From contig PHCQ01000014.1 of assembly GCA_002840835.1 (NCBI GenBank), positions 1 to 64,000 of the forward strand: a stretch of DNA of 64,000 nt, written 5' to 3'. This DNA is from Betaproteobacteria bacterium HGW-Betaproteobacteria-16 (GTDB lineage: Bacteria; Pseudomonadota; Gammaproteobacteria; Burkholderiales; Burkholderiaceae_C). Position numbers and translations under genes: made by a program. Under the pieces are notes generated by a model that searched no databases, was not told the DNA's origin, and saw nothing but the letters and a program-made list of their open reading frames with translations. Positions 20,966-33,029 of this stretch are shown here, piece by piece (the first letter of the stretch is position 1; every line of letters starts with the position of its first letter).

Positions 20966-22459
20966 ATGTCCAGTCACCTCCTCGACCCCTCCTCTTCGCC
21001 CGCCACGCCACCCAGCGAAGTCGCGGGGCCGGCAAACGATCCGGCGCTCACCCTCATGACCACACCGATCAGGGCGCTTGTGAAGCGGGCGCCCATTTCG
21101 CTGCCACCCCACACCACCATCCGCGAGGCAGCGCAGATGATGAGCGAGCAGCGGGTCTCATCCATTCTCATCGTCGAGCAAGGTCTGCTCTTCGGGTTGA
21201 TCACCGATCGGGATCTGCGCAACCGCGTCATCGCAGCCGGGCTGGACACATCGCGACCGATCCTGGACATTGCCACGCTGGCGCCGCTCTCCGTTGGCGT
21301 GGACGACCCGGCATTCAGCGCGCTGCTGCTGATGGCACGTCACAACATCCACCACGTGCCCGTGCTCGATGGTCAGCAAGTCGTCGGCATGATCACTGCC
21401 ACCGACCTCACCGAACAACACAGCACCTCGGCCGTTTTTCTGGCGGGGGACATCTACAAGCAATCTTCGGTAGAGGGCCTGCAACGGGCGAGTACCAAAG
21501 TCAAGGCGCTGCAACAGAGTCTGGCTGCGGCCGATGCGTCAGCCTACAGCACCGGCCACATCATCACCGCCATCACCGACGCCATCACCAGTCGGCTGCT
21601 CCAACTGGGTGAGGCTCAACTGGGCCCCGCCCCGGTGGACTATGTCTGGGTGGCGGCAGGTTCGCAGGCCCGCAATGAACAATCGGCCAAGTCGGACCAG
21701 GACAACTGCATGGTGCTGGACGACAGCTTCGACGAAAAGGCCCACGGGGCGTACTTCAAGGCCCTGTCGCAGTTCGTTTGCGACGGACTGGACGCCTGCG
21801 GCTACATCTACTGCCCTGGCGAGATGATGGCGATGACCGACACGTGGCGCCAGCCGATGCGCCGATGGGCCGAGTATTTCGCCCGCTGGACCGGGCAACC
21901 CGATCCCAAGGCGCTGATGCTGACGTGCGTGTTCTTCGATCTGAGGGCCATCTACGGTCGATCAGAGCTGCTTGACCAGTTGCGCCAGGATGTGTTGCGG
22001 CGCACCAAGGGCAATACCCTTTTTCTGGCGCACATGGTGGGCAATGCCCTCACCCACTTTCCACCTTTGAGCGTGTTCAACCGCATTTCGCTCATTCGCA
22101 GCGGTGAGCACAAAGGCACGATCGATCTCAAACACGGCGGCATCGTGCCCATCGTTGATCTGGCGCGTGTCCACGCGCTTTCCAGCGGCGACGAAGCCGT
22201 GAACACCCACGACCGCCTCACCAACAGCGTGCCCGGTGCCGCCATCGGAGAACAAAGCGCCAGGGACCTGCGCGACGCACTGGAATTCCTGGCCTTCATG
22301 CGTATCCAGCACCAGACCCGCCAGATCAGCGCCGGCCAGCCACCGGACAACCACATGCGACTGGAAGAGATCTCCAACTTCGAACGAACGCAGCTCAAGG
22401 ACGCATTCACCGTGGTGCAGTCGATGCAGAGCGTGCTGGGTCAGCGATACAGGTTTTGA
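20966..22459 (+). CDS. CBS-domain/DUF294 nucleotidyltransferase-like signalling protein
   Basis: This 497-aa cytoplasmic protein has a tandem CBS pair (about residues 40-150, including NIHHVPVLDGQQVVGMITATDL). A DUF294 nucleotidyltransferase-like domain follows with GSQARNEQSAKSDQDN (the GSxAR...SDxD pattern), then a DUF294 C-terminal helical domain. CBS pairs bind adenine nucleotides; the DUF294 domain resembles the uridylyltransferase part of GlnD. In other proteobacteria such genes sit next to acetate symporter and exonuclease genes, as here. The biochemical role is not established. It diverges from the TPR/membrane pair. Confidence 0.85.
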   Translation: MSSHLLDPSSSPATPPSEVAGPANDPALTLMTTPIRALVKRAPISLPPHTTIREAAQMMSEQRVSSILIVEQGLLFGLITDRDLRNRVIAAGLDTSRPILDIATLAPLSVGVDDPAFSALLLMARHNIHHVPVLDGQQVVGMITATDLTEQHSTSAVFLAGDIYKQSSVEGLQRASTKVKALQQSLAAADASAYSTGHIITAITDAITSRLLQLGEAQLGPAPVDYVWVAAGSQARNEQSAKSDQDNCMVLDDSFDEKAHGAYFKALSQFVCDGLDACGYIYCPGEMMAMTDTWRQPMRRWAEYFARWTGQPDPKALMLTCVFFDLRAIYGRSELLDQLRQDVLRRTKGNTLFLAHMVGNALTHFPPLSVFNRISLIRSGEHKGTIDLKHGGIVPIVDLARVHALSSGDEAVNTHDRLTNSVPGAAIGEQSARDLRDALEFLAFMRIQHQTRQISAGQPPDNHMRLEEISNFERTQLKDAFTVVQSMQSVLGQRYRF

Positions 22460-22472
22460 CCCCCGGGATGAT

Positions 22473-22555
22473 CCCCCCCGCGCCGGCCTGCGGCCGTCAC
22501 CCCCCCCCAAGGGGCGGCACTGGCGGCTTGGCAAAGCCGGTTCCGCGGTGCCCTG
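22473..22555 (+). repeat. Dispersed GC-rich repeat, copy 1a
   Basis: An approximately 80-bp imperfect palindromic element, ending with the core TTGGCAAAGCCGGTTCC and GCGGTGCCCTGG. It is related to copies at 22630, 32186, 32311, 37191, 41361 and 44242. It forms an inverted pair with copy 1b. Confidence 0.7.
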
Positions 22556-22629
22556 GAACGGCTCCCCCTCTGACCCACCATCGCTTCTGATTCCAGCAGC
22601 GCAATTTCCGGAGCGCGGCCCCCAAATCC

Positions 22630-22710
22630 AGGATGCGGTGGAACTGGCTTTGCCAGGCCACTCGCATCGCCCCCTGGGGGGTGACGGCCGCAGGCCGGCG
22701 CGGGGGGTGT
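22630..22710 (-). repeat. Dispersed GC-rich repeat, copy 1b (inverted to 1a)
   Basis: The same element in opposite orientation (GGAACTGGCTTTGCCAGGCC ... GTGACGGCCGCAGGCCGG). It lies at the convergent 3' ends of the DUF294 and exonuclease genes and touches the latter's stop codon. The pair with 1a could form a long hairpin acting as a bidirectional terminator. Confidence 0.7.
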
Positions 22711-24920
22711 CAATACTTGAGTCGGGCGTAGAAAGTCCGCTGCGCCGCTTCGCGGGCCTGTCCCAGCGTGTGAATGCCCTTCTCAGCCAGCAAGGGGATC
22801 AGCTTCAGGAACACCTCGGCCGTGACCATGGCATCGCCAATGGCGGTATGGCGCCCGATGACGGTCACATTCAGGCGCTCTGCAATCGCTTCCAGCCGAT
22901 GGGAGTCCTGCTGCGGGTGGATGAGTGCAGAAAGCAGCAGGGTGTCCAGCACCGGCTGATCGAAGACCACACCGGTCTGGCGCTCCTTGATCTGCAAGAA
23001 CCGCATGTCGAAGGCCGCGTTGTGTGCCACCAATACGGTGTCATGAGCAAACGTGTAAAAGGCGGGCAACACCACATCTATGGTGGGCTGGCCTTTCACC
23101 ATTTCTGGTCGAATGCCGTGAATGGGGATCGACGCGGCCGGGATGTTTCGGCGTGGATCCACGAGCTGATCAAAACATTCCTGCCGCAACAGCTTGCCAT
23201 TCACGATGCGCGTGGCGCCCACCTGAATGATCTCGTCTCCTTCCAGGGGATTCAGACCCGTGGTCTCGGTGTCAAACACGGTGTAGACCAGATCCGTCAA
23301 CTTGCGGTCGTCCAGCGAGCGCGTGAATTCGGATGTCTGGAACAGGTCGAAGTCGTAGTACTCTGGCCGCCCCTGGTTGCGCACAATGGTGGCCACATCC
23401 AGCTGCTCCTGCGGATTGGCCAGGGGCAGGAGGAATCGGAAGAACGCCTGATTGCGCACCCGCTCGCGTTCAAACCAGAAGGCACCGCCGTGGCGCTCCA
23501 CCACATCGCGCACCGAAAGACGGGTGGCTTCAGACCCGACCTTCATGGCGTCCATCTCCCAGCTCATCACAGTTTCGGTGCTCATCGCCCCACCGGACCA
23601 GATGAGGTCCAGCTGTCCTTTGCCGGGGCTGGCAGTGGCCGCAGTCAGGCGCAGTTGCACGAACCGCGCCGAAAACTCGTCTGCCAACCGCCCCGACAGG
23701 TAGACCAGTGCCTGAAGCAGCGAAAAGCTCTCCACCTTGAGCCATAGCGACGCATCCACCTCTATGGATGAGGCCTGCAGGCCCGTCACCGTCTCGATGC
23801 GGCGAAGCCCCGCCTGCAGCAGGTCGGTGCCCAGCATGTCCTCGAGTGGCCAGCGCGTCTTGATGTGAGCGATGGTGCCTGCTTCCGCGTCCGCGATGCG
23901 GCGGGTGAGCATTTGCGTTTCCTCTCGGATCACCCGGAGGAATCGCTCACGGGTGGCGGTGTCCAGATCGGGGAAATCCAGCATGTCGACAGCGGCCTGC
24001 ATGTTGGCCAGCGCCGAGCGGCTGCCTTCGGTCAGGGCATGCAGCACCTGGTCGCGCGCAGAGTCTGACTCATAGTCCTGAGTGATGTTCTCCAGCATCA
24101 GGACAAAACCGGTCAGTTCGGCCCGGTCTGCGGGTGATTCCGCAGTTTGTGCCTGTATGGAACGCACCGGCGCCATTTGCACGCGCAGCAATTGCCCGGC
24201 GGTGGTGCTGGTGACGAACTGTGCCGATGGCTGGTCCGCACCCCGCAGCATGCGCTGCTGGATGTTCTCCAGCGCGTGCGTCACCAGCTTGCGATCGAAC
24301 ACGCTGTAGATGGAGCGCCCCAACCCGATCAGTTCGGCCCCTCCGGCGACCACGGGTGTGGAAGACAACGCGCGAAACTGGAAGCGTGCCCGGTTGTTGT
24401 ACAGAATGACGCGCCCATCCAGATTGCACACGACCACGCTTTGTGTGAGCTCCGACATGAGCGCCGCCAGACGGCTCTTTTCCAGCTCGATGTTCTGGCT
24501 CGCCTCTTTCACGCGCTCGTCCATCTCGCGTCGCAGTTTTCCGCGCTGTTCGACCAACAGATTGATCACCCGCGCCAGCGCCCGGTTTTCAGTACTGCCC
24601 CGCTCCGGCAGATCGCGCGCCACATCCGCACGCGCCACCGCACCACTTTCTTCGGCCAGTTGGGCGGCCGGCGCCAGGAAATGCTGCATCAGCGCATGGA
24701 GCGCAAAACCGCAGACCCCGACGAAGGCCAGGCCCATCATCACAATCAGGGCCATCGCCGAAAAGCCCCACTCGCCCCAGACTTGTAAAAGCAGTCCGCG
24801 CTGGCCGGCGTTCAGCGTGGACCACAGCAGGCCCGCAGTGGCCAGCAGCCACGCCACGAGGGCTGCCACCATCAGGGCGCTGCCCCACAGCAGGCGCCGG
24901 TCCAGTGGGCGACGGCTCAC
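22710..24920 (-). CDS. DEDDh 3'-5' exonuclease fused to membrane sensor-kinase-like region
   Basis: This protein of about 736 aa has two N-terminal membrane helices (about 10-35 and 50-75), a HAMP-like/coiled-coil region, a PAS-like domain (VVVCNLDGRVILYNNRARFQFRAL) and a degenerate histidine-kinase-like part. The usual H-box histidine is absent: the equivalent helix reads LTEGSRSALANMQAAVDML. The C-terminal 200 residues form a DnaQ-like exonuclease with FDTETTGLNP (Exo I), LVAHNAAFDMRFL (Exo II) and HTAIGDAMVTAEVF (Exo III, H...D). The start is the GTG at 24920, preceded by GGAGGGTGG. The exonuclease looks catalytically intact. Homologous exonucleases near acetate symporters are known; the physiological substrate is not. 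Confidence 0.85.
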   Translation of the reverse strand: MSRRPLDRRLLWGSALMVAALVAWLLATAGLLWSTLNAGQRGLLLQVWGEWGFSAMALIVMMGLAFVGVCGFALHALMQHFLAPAAQLAEESGAVARADVARDLPERGSTENRALARVINLLVEQRGKLRREMDERVKEASQNIELEKSRLAALMSELTQSVVVCNLDGRVILYNNRARFQFRALSSTPVVAGGAELIGLGRSIYSVFDRKLVTHALENIQQRMLRGADQPSAQFVTSTTAGQLLRVQMAPVRSIQAQTAESPADRAELTGFVLMLENITQDYESDSARDQVLHALTEGSRSALANMQAAVDMLDFPDLDTATRERFLRVIREETQMLTRRIADAEAGTIAHIKTRWPLEDMLGTDLLQAGLRRIETVTGLQASSIEVDASLWLKVESFSLLQALVYLSGRLADEFSARFVQLRLTAATASPGKGQLDLIWSGGAMSTETVMSWEMDAMKVGSEATRLSVRDVVERHGGAFWFERERVRNQAFFRFLLPLANPQEQLDVATIVRNQGRPEYYDFDLFQTSEFTRSLDDRKLTDLVYTVFDTETTGLNPLEGDEIIQVGATRIVNGKLLRQECFDQLVDPRRNIPAASIPIHGIRPEMVKGQPTIDVVLPAFYTFAHDTVLVAHNAAFDMRFLQIKERQTGVVFDQPVLDTLLLSALIHPQQDSHRLEAIAERLNVTVIGRHTAIGDAMVTAEVFLKLIPLLAEKGIHTLGQAREAAQRTFYARLKY

Positions 24921-24993
24921 TGGACCACCCTCCGTGCGGCGCACTGCAGGATGGAGTGCCTTCGGAACCGTCGTGGGTTTGAGACAGGGTGTC

Positions 24994-25368
24994 TCATGGC
25001 GTCTGCCCCAGCATTTCCCGCACCTTCTGCACCAGCTCCTTCGTGGAAAACGGCTTGGTCATGTAGGCGTTGGCGCCCAGGGCCAGACCTTTTGCCACAT
25101 CCGTGTCGCGACCCTTGGCGGTGAGCATCAGTATGGGTGTGTCCCGGAGGGTTTCGCTGGCGCGCACCTCGTGGCAGACATCGAAGCCCGTCTTGATCGG
25201 CATCATCACGTCTAGCAGCACCAGCGCCGGGCGCTCACGTTCGATGGCGTCGATGGCCTCCTGGCCGTCACGGGCCACCACCACTTCATAGCCCTCGCGC
25301 TTCATCAGAAACTCCAGCGAGATCAGGATGTTGGGCTCGTCGTCTGCAATCAGGATCTTCTGGCTCAT
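24994..25368 (-). CDS. Single-domain response regulator (receiver only)
   Basis: This 124-aa CheY-like receiver begins [21 protein letters not shown]. The acidic pocket is ADDE, the phospho-acceptor Asp is in LVLLDVMMP, the Thr is in LMLTAKG, and the Lys is in MTKPFS. There is no output domain. The start overlaps the stop of the SSS-kinase by 4 bp (ATGA), so it is very likely the cognate regulator. Its output must go through another protein; the neighbouring exonuclease fusion is a speculative candidate. Confidence 0.93.
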   Translation of the reverse strand: MSQKILIADDEPNILISLEFLMKREGYEVVVARDGQEAIDAIERERPALVLLDVMMPIKTGFDVCHEVRASETLRDTPILMLTAKGRDTDVAKGLALGANAYMTKPFSTKELVQKVREMLGQTP

Positions 25369-28136
25369 GTCTCACTGCTCCGGTTCATGGGTTCATCTTG
25401 TTCGTCAGGCGCTTCGCGATGCCAGGGGAGGAAAAACCCGAAACAGGCACCATGCCCGACCTCCGAGCGCAGCCACATGCGACCGCCAAAGTACGCCACG
25501 ATCTGTCGGCTGATCGGCAAGCCGAGCCCGGTTCCGCCGGGGCGGTAATGCTCGTCCCCTTCCACTTGCCGGAACTTCTCGAACACCATGCCTTGCTGGT
25601 CGTCCGGAATGCCCGGCCCGTTGTCCTGCACCTCCACCGTGACGCCCTCTTCATCTTCGCTCAAGGTCAGCACCACCTGGCCACCGCCGCGCGGTGCGTA
25701 CTTGGCCGCATTCGACAGCAGGTTCAAGACCACCTGGGTGATGCGGTCGGCATCGACCCGAAGGGTGCGCACCTTGTCGGGCAGGCGCATCGTGAGTGTG
25801 ATGCCCCTTTCCCGGTAGAACTCGGCCATGCTGCCAAAGGCCTTGGCCAGCAGGTCACGCATGTCCACATCGGTATGGTGCCAGTCGGCATGGCCCGCTT
25901 CCAGCTTGGCCATGTCGAGCACCTGGTTCACAAGCCGGCTGAGGCGCTCGGCCTCGGTCACGATGATGTCCAGAAATTTCTGGCGCTGCGCCAGTGGCAT
26001 GTTGTCATCATCGCGCATGAGTTCGGACAATGCCCTGATCGAAGTCAAGGGCGTGCGCAACTCGTGGGTCACCGACGACATGAAATCGTCCTTCATGCGG
26101 TCCAGGCTCTTGAGCTTCTGGTTGGCCTTTCGAAGCTCGGACGTGGCCCGTTCCAGCGAGCGTGATTTGTCTTCCAGCGCATGGGAATAGGCGCGCAGGT
26201 GCGAGGCCTCCTCCAGGATGCGCATGACGTCGTCGAGATCGAGCGCCTCTTCCTCCACCACCGAGGCCACCATCACGCGCGCAGACGCACTACCAATGGC
26301 CCCCGCGAGCTGGGTTTCCACGAACTGCACCAGCCGGGCATCGGCCGAGATGTCCTCGATGCGGCCCACACCCACGCGCCGGGCATAGTCCTCAAAGAGC
26401 CGCTGTGCAGGTTCCGCCCCCAGGAAACGCCCCACCAGGGGCAGCAACGCCGAGACCTGCGCCTTGCCTTGCCAGAACACCGGATGGGACGCCGCCGTGC
26501 GGTGGAACACGTCAACGAACAACAAGGCCTGGCTCGTTTCAACCGCAGTGGGCGAACGCCAGAGGGACAGCCCGGCGTACGCAGCAATGTTGGCCAGCAG
26601 GCTCCAGAACAGCGAATGCGTGAGGTTGTCCAGGCCGGTCAGGCCCAGAAAGGCCTCAGGCTTGAGCAGCTCGATGCCCAGCAAACCGCGATCGAGAAAG
26701 GCCGAAGGCAGCCACCCTGACTTGGCCAGCGAAGGCAGCATCAAGGTGTACGCCCAGAACGCAAACCCCAGCATCAGACCAGCCAGGGCCCCGCGCCGGG
26801 TGCCGCCTTTCCAGTACATGCCACCCAGCATGGCCGGTGCAAACTGGGCCACCGCCGCAAAGCTGATCAGGCCGATGCTGACCAGGGCATAAGCCTCGCC
26901 GGCGAGGTGAAAGTAGAGGTAGCCAAGCAGCAGGATGCCCAGGATGGCCAGGCGCCGGATACCCAGCAGCAAGCCGGTGAGATCGCCACTGGCGCGGGCG
27001 CCAAACCGGCGCATGCGCAGCAGGATGGGCATCACCAGATCGTTGCAGACCATCGTGGACACGGCGATCGCCTCCACGATCACCATGCCGGTGGCAGCAG
27101 ACAGCCCGCCCACAAAGACAAACAGCGCCAGCCACGCGTACCCCTGCGACAGGGGCAGAGACAACACGAAGGTTTCAGGGTCCATCACACCGGGCCCAAA
27201 ATGCAGCAGGCCCCCGATCGCGATCGGCAAGACGAACAGATTGATCAGAAACAGGTACAGAGGAAAAGCCCACACCGCCCGGCGCAGGTGCTGCTCGTCC
27301 ACGTTTTCCACCACCATCACCTGGAACTGGCGCGGCAGGAAGATCACCGACAACATGGCCAGCAAGGTCAGGCCCAGCCACTGGGCGTAAGCAAATGGCT
27401 GGCCTTGTCCGAACTGCAGGAGCTCGCGAAGTGCAGGCACGGCGCGGGCCTGCTCGAACAAGGCCGCCGGGCTTGAGAACAGCCAGAAGCTGACGAACAG
27501 ACCCACTGCCATGAAAGCCATCAGCTTCACCACAGACTCGAAGGCGATGGCGGCCACCATGCCTTCATGTCGCTCGGTGCTGTCGAGGTGTCGCGCACCG
27601 AACACGATCGTGAACCCGGCCAGCGCCAGCGCCACATACAAGGTGCTGTCACTCCACCATTGCGCGCTCTGCACCGCCGGCTGGCCCAGTGGCGATGTGA
27701 GCACTGCATAGCCGCTGGCGATGGCCTTCAGCTGCAGTGCAATGTAGGGCACGATGCCCACCACGGTGATGAGCGTGACCAGACCGGCCAGCGTGGGACT
27801 TTTACCGTAGCGGCTCGCGATGAAATCGGCGATGGAGGTGATGCGGTAGGTCTTGGCGATGCGGATCATCTTGCGCACCACCATCCAGGCCATGATCATC
27901 GCCAGCATGGGTCCCAGGTAGATCGGCAGAAACCACACCCCGGAATTGGCTGCTCTGCCCACGCTGCCGAAATAGGTCCAGGCGGTGCAATAGACCGCCA
28001 TGGACAAGGCATAGACCCAGGGGCTGGCGATGACGGACCGCCCCTGGGCCGCACGCCAATCGCCCCAATAAGCCACCGCGAACAGCACCAGCAGGTACGC
28101 GAATGAAACGCCGATGACCAGTGACCCGGACAGCAT
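25365..28136 (-). CDS. SSS symporter-histidine kinase fusion (CrbS-like)
   Basis: This 923-aa inner-membrane sensor has about 13 N-terminal helices of the SSS fold (about residues 1-540), a linker with a STAC-like region, and a HisKA domain with the H-box [14 protein letters not shown]. It ends in a HATPase domain with [25 protein letters not shown] and [11 protein letters not shown]. All catalytic boxes are intact. Similar proteins (CrbS in Vibrio and Pseudomonas) control acetyl-CoA synthetase and acetate symporter genes. Its operon partner here is a receiver-only regulator rather than the LuxR-type CrbR, so the name is by similarity of layout only. Confidence 0.9.
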   Translation of the reverse strand: MLSGSLVIGVSFAYLLVLFAVAYWGDWRAAQGRSVIASPWVYALSMAVYCTAWTYFGSVGRAANSGVWFLPIYLGPMLAMIMAWMVVRKMIRIAKTYRITSIADFIASRYGKSPTLAGLVTLITVVGIVPYIALQLKAIASGYAVLTSPLGQPAVQSAQWWSDSTLYVALALAGFTIVFGARHLDSTERHEGMVAAIAFESVVKLMAFMAVGLFVSFWLFSSPAALFEQARAVPALRELLQFGQGQPFAYAQWLGLTLLAMLSVIFLPRQFQVMVVENVDEQHLRRAVWAFPLYLFLINLFVLPIAIGGLLHFGPGVMDPETFVLSLPLSQGYAWLALFVFVGGLSAATGMVIVEAIAVSTMVCNDLVMPILLRMRRFGARASGDLTGLLLGIRRLAILGILLLGYLYFHLAGEAYALVSIGLISFAAVAQFAPAMLGGMYWKGGTRRGALAGLMLGFAFWAYTLMLPSLAKSGWLPSAFLDRGLLGIELLKPEAFLGLTGLDNLTHSLFWSLLANIAAYAGLSLWRSPTAVETSQALLFVDVFHRTAASHPVFWQGKAQVSALLPLVGRFLGAEPAQRLFEDYARRVGVGRIEDISADARLVQFVETQLAGAIGSASARVMVASVVEEEALDLDDVMRILEEASHLRAYSHALEDKSRSLERATSELRKANQKLKSLDRMKDDFMSSVTHELRTPLTSIRALSELMRDDDNMPLAQRQKFLDIIVTEAERLSRLVNQVLDMAKLEAGHADWHHTDVDMRDLLAKAFGSMAEFYRERGITLTMRLPDKVRTLRVDADRITQVVLNLLSNAAKYAPRGGGQVVLTLSEDEEGVTVEVQDNGPGIPDDQQGMVFEKFRQVEGDEHYRPGGTGLGLPISRQIVAYFGGRMWLRSEVGHGACFGFFLPWHREAPDEQDEPMNRSSET

Positions 28137-28302
28137 CTTCAGCTGGCTTTGATGTCAGGGCATTGCACGAACCCGTGCCGGTAGCCCGCGGCAACAGGCC
28201 GGCGACGTGCGCCCGGCACGACCGCAGCACACGCCCAGGCGCGCATGTGCCATGGCGATGGGATGGTGTGATGTGCAGGCATGGGCATGGCCAACTCGAA
28301 GC

Positions 28303-28536
28303 TCACTCCCCCAGCGCTGCCGAGGTCGCCCGCCTTTCGCGCCAGGCGCTGCGCTCCATCACCCAGGCCAGCGCGGCGATCAGCAACGCCCACACCACAA
28401 ACAAAGCAAGGGGAAACAGTGGCAGCCCGAACACGACTGCGTCGTGCTCCCAGAGGGCCAACAACGGAAAATTGAACAGGGCCCAGCCTGCCAGAAACAG
28501 GGCCACCAGCCGTTGTGCGTCCAGGCCTTGAAACAT
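28303..28536 (-). CDS. Small membrane protein of unknown function upstream of SSS-kinase
   Basis: This 77-aa protein starts at the ATG at 28536 (MFQGLDAQRLVALFLAGWAL), with AGGAGA just upstream. It has two hydrophobic helices (LVALFLAGWALFNFPLLALW and LFPLALFVVWALLIAALAWVM) followed by a basic tail. It lies 166 bp before the SSS-kinase on the same strand and may share its transcript. The family is not recognised. The track's start (28569) lacks a ribosome-binding site. Confidence 0.7.
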   Translation of the reverse strand: MFQGLDAQRLVALFLAGWALFNFPLLALWEHDAVVFGLPLFPLALFVVWALLIAALAWVMERSAWRERRATSAALGE

Positions 28537-28632
28537 GTGTGTCTCCTCATTCGACAGGTCCCGGTACATTGCCGTCGCCCTGTCCGTTCATTGTGCCCCA
28601 GGCACTGACCCAGTGCTTACGCAGGCGGGCAC

Positions 28633-28660
28633 AAAAAAGGCGAGGTCATGGCCTCGCCTT
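28633..28660 (-). terminator. Rho-independent terminator after ppsA
   Basis: The stem GGCGAGG / CCTCGCC with a 6-base loop is followed by six T on the minus strand, 32 bp past the ppsA stop. Confidence 0.85.
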
Positions 28661-28691
28661 CTTCCAGGGCTTCGTCAGTCCTGCGCGGGCA

Positions 28692-31112
<2,421 letters not shown>

Positions 31113-31362
31113 GGATAGACTCCGCTCAAGTTAAAAAACCGGGGGCTCCATGCGCGAGGCTCGTGACCTGTGGTTGTGTTGTGGGTCGGGCGCCGGGCAA
31201 CGGGGCGGAAATCGGGGCAGGCAGAACCAGGATAATGGGTTCGCGCCAAGCCGCTGATTGTAGTGGGCAGGCCCATTTCAAAAGCCTGACGGATGGCCTC
31301 ACTGTAAATAAGCACAGCCTGGTCGATCGTCCCCCTGTCACCTGTCCCGGTCAGAGCCACAC

Positions 31363-32184
31363 ATGTCCAACAGAACGGTTTATTTCATTTCCGATGGCAC
31401 CGGCATCACCGCCGAGACATTTGGCAACGCCCTGCTGGCCCAGTTCGAAACCACGGTTCGTCGTGTGCGCCTGCCGTTTCTGGACAGTGTGGACAAGGCG
31501 CACCAGGCGGTGCGGCAGATCAACCACACCGCTGTGGTGGAAGGCAAACGCCCGCTGGTCTTCACCACGGTGGTGAACATGGATGTGCTCTCGGTGTTCA
31601 CCAACCACTGCCAGGGCATGATGCTGGACATGTTCGGCACCTTCGTCGAACCGATGGAGCAGGAACTGGGCATCAAATCGAATCACCGCGTCGGCCGGTT
31701 TTCGGATGCCTCCAAGAGCAAGTCGTACAACGATCGCATCGAGGCCATCAACTTTTCACTGGCCCACGATGATGGGCAAAGCCACCGCGATCTGGAAGGT
31801 TCCGACGTGATCCTGGTGGGCGTGAGTCGCAGCGGAAAGACGCCCACCTCGCTTTACCTCGCCATGCAGTACGGGCTCAAGGCGTCCAACTACCCGCTCA
31901 TCCCGGAAGATTTTGAACGGCGCAAGCTGCCACCTGCCTTGGCACCACACAAGAAGAAGATCTTTGGCCTGACGATCGCGCCCGAGCGCCTGAGCGAGAT
32001 CCGCAACGAGCGACGGCCCAATTCGCGCTACGCCAACCTGGACAACTGCCGGATGGAAGTCAGCGAGGCTGAGGGCATGATGCGCCGCGAGGGCATTCGC
32101 TGGTTGTCGACCACCACCAAGTCGATTGAAGAAATCGCCACCACGATCCTTCAGGAAATCAGGCCGGAACGGCTGGAGTATTGA
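31363..32184 (+). CDS. ppsR: PEP synthase regulatory kinase/pyrophosphorylase PpsR (DUF299)
   Basis: This 273-aa bifunctional regulator inactivates PEP synthase by ADP-dependent phosphorylation and reactivates it by Pi-dependent dephosphorylation. The sequence begins NRTVYFISDGTGITAETFG and has the P-loop GVSRSGKTPTSLYLAMQYG. The 250-bp gap to ppsA should hold promoters for both genes. Confidence 0.95.
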   Translation: MSNRTVYFISDGTGITAETFGNALLAQFETTVRRVRLPFLDSVDKAHQAVRQINHTAVVEGKRPLVFTTVVNMDVLSVFTNHCQGMMLDMFGTFVEPMEQELGIKSNHRVGRFSDASKSKSYNDRIEAINFSLAHDDGQSHRDLEGSDVILVGVSRSGKTPTSLYLAMQYGLKASNYPLIPEDFERRKLPPALAPHKKKIFGLTIAPERLSEIRNERRPNSRYANLDNCRMEVSEAEGMMRREGIRWLSTTTKSIEEIATTILQEIRPERLEY

Positions 32185-32185
32185 C

Positions 32186-32288
32186 TCCCCCCTGCGCCGC
32201 TCACGCGGCTTCCCCCCAGAGGGGGGACGCACCCTGAGGCCCGGCAAAGCCGGTTCCTCGGGTACCCGCCCTGGCCGGGGGCACTTCT
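32186..32288 (+). repeat. Dispersed GC-rich repeat, copy 2a
   Basis: An approximately 100-bp element with nested palindromes (CCCCCC..GGGGGG and GGCCCGGCAAAGCCGGTTCC), directly after the ppsR stop. It is in tandem with copy 2b. Confidence 0.75.
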
Positions 32289-32310
32289 TTTCTCGAAGGG
32301 GAATGGAGAC

Positions 32311-32400
32311 GCCCCATGTGCCGCTGCGCGGCCCCTCAAGGGACCACACCGGTGGCCCGGCAGAGCCGGTTCCTCGGGTGCCCTGGACGGAGGCACTTTT
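32311..32400 (+). repeat. Dispersed GC-rich repeat, copy 2b
   Basis: A second direct copy (CCGCTGCGCGGCCCCTCAAGG ... GGCCCGGCAGAGCCGGTTCC ... GGTGCCCTGGACGGAGGCAC), ending in a T-run. The pair lies at the convergent 3' ends of ppsR and the 120-aa membrane-protein gene. Confidence 0.75.
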
Positions 32401-32447
32401 TCGTCGTGGAAAACGAATGCTCGCGCTGCGCGCTCACACAGAGGTGT

Positions 32448-32810
32448 TCAGCTGCTTTGTTTCTTCTTGGGTCCTAGCCCATGGGCCTGACGGCTGAGTG
32501 CAAACGAGGCAAACAGTTTGCACCACAAGGTCACACCCGCAACAGCGATCCAGTCGTCTGATGCCAGTGCCTGGAAGCCGAGCACGGCCACCAGCAAACA
32601 GACCATCACGACCCCACCCACCAGATTGATCGCCATCTCGTAGGGGGCGTACTTTTCCACATTGGGCGGCGGCACGCCCTTCTTCAACGCCACCTCGGAA
32701 TAGTCTCGCTTCACGAGAATGCGGTAGGCGCGTCGCAGCCAGAAAAAAGCCACCGGAAACAACGCAAGCAAAAAAATCCAGTTCAGGATGAAAACACTGG
32801 GCAAAGGCAT
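32448..32810 (-). CDS. Hypothetical membrane protein
   Basis: This 120-aa protein has three hydrophobic segments: about 8-25 (ILNWIFLLALFPVAFFWL), 58-78 (AINLVGGVVMVCLLVAVLGF) and 84-104. The C-terminus is basic (GLGPKKKQSS). The start ATG at 32810 fits the first helix as the N-terminus. The family is not recognised. It lies between ppsR and the second SSS symporter and may be transcribed separately. Confidence 0.7.
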   Translation of the reverse strand: MPLPSVFILNWIFLLALFPVAFFWLRRAYRILVKRDYSEVALKKGVPPPNVEKYAPYEMAINLVGGVVMVCLLVAVLGFQALASDDWIAVAGVTLWCKLFASFALSRQAHGLGPKKKQSS

Positions 32811-32952
32811 TCGATCGGTCCTTGGGAAAACAGTTTTCAGTCAACGTCGATGAACAGACTCTGCAAAGCCCGCGTCAATCACGGCCATTGCAGAACCCAC
32901 GCAACGGGCAACACCCATGGCGCGATTGTGCGCCTGGAGCACCAGAAACAAC

Positions 32953-32979
32953 AAAGCCCCGCCGGCGAACCGACGGGGC
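32953..32979 (-). terminator. Probable terminator after the second SSS symporter
   Basis: The stem GCCCCGTCGG / CCGGCGGGGC (one wobble pair, TTCG loop) is followed by TTTGTTGTTT on the minus strand, about 50 bp past the stop. Confidence 0.7.
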
Positions 32980-33029
32980 CGTGTTCAGCATGGCGCCGAC
33001 GTCGCCGCCGGCGTCAGCAGTGTCAGACC

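Noticed and set aside
22236-23747. 503-aa plus-strand ORF over the exonuclease gene
   Set aside because: Begins inside the DUF294 gene, crosses the repeat pair and is antisense to the exonuclease; not a gene.
32186-32400. Possible CRISPR-like or insertion-sequence end structure from the tandem repeats
   Set aside because: Only two units, no spacers or short regular repeats, no transposase ORF; better explained by the dispersed repeat family.
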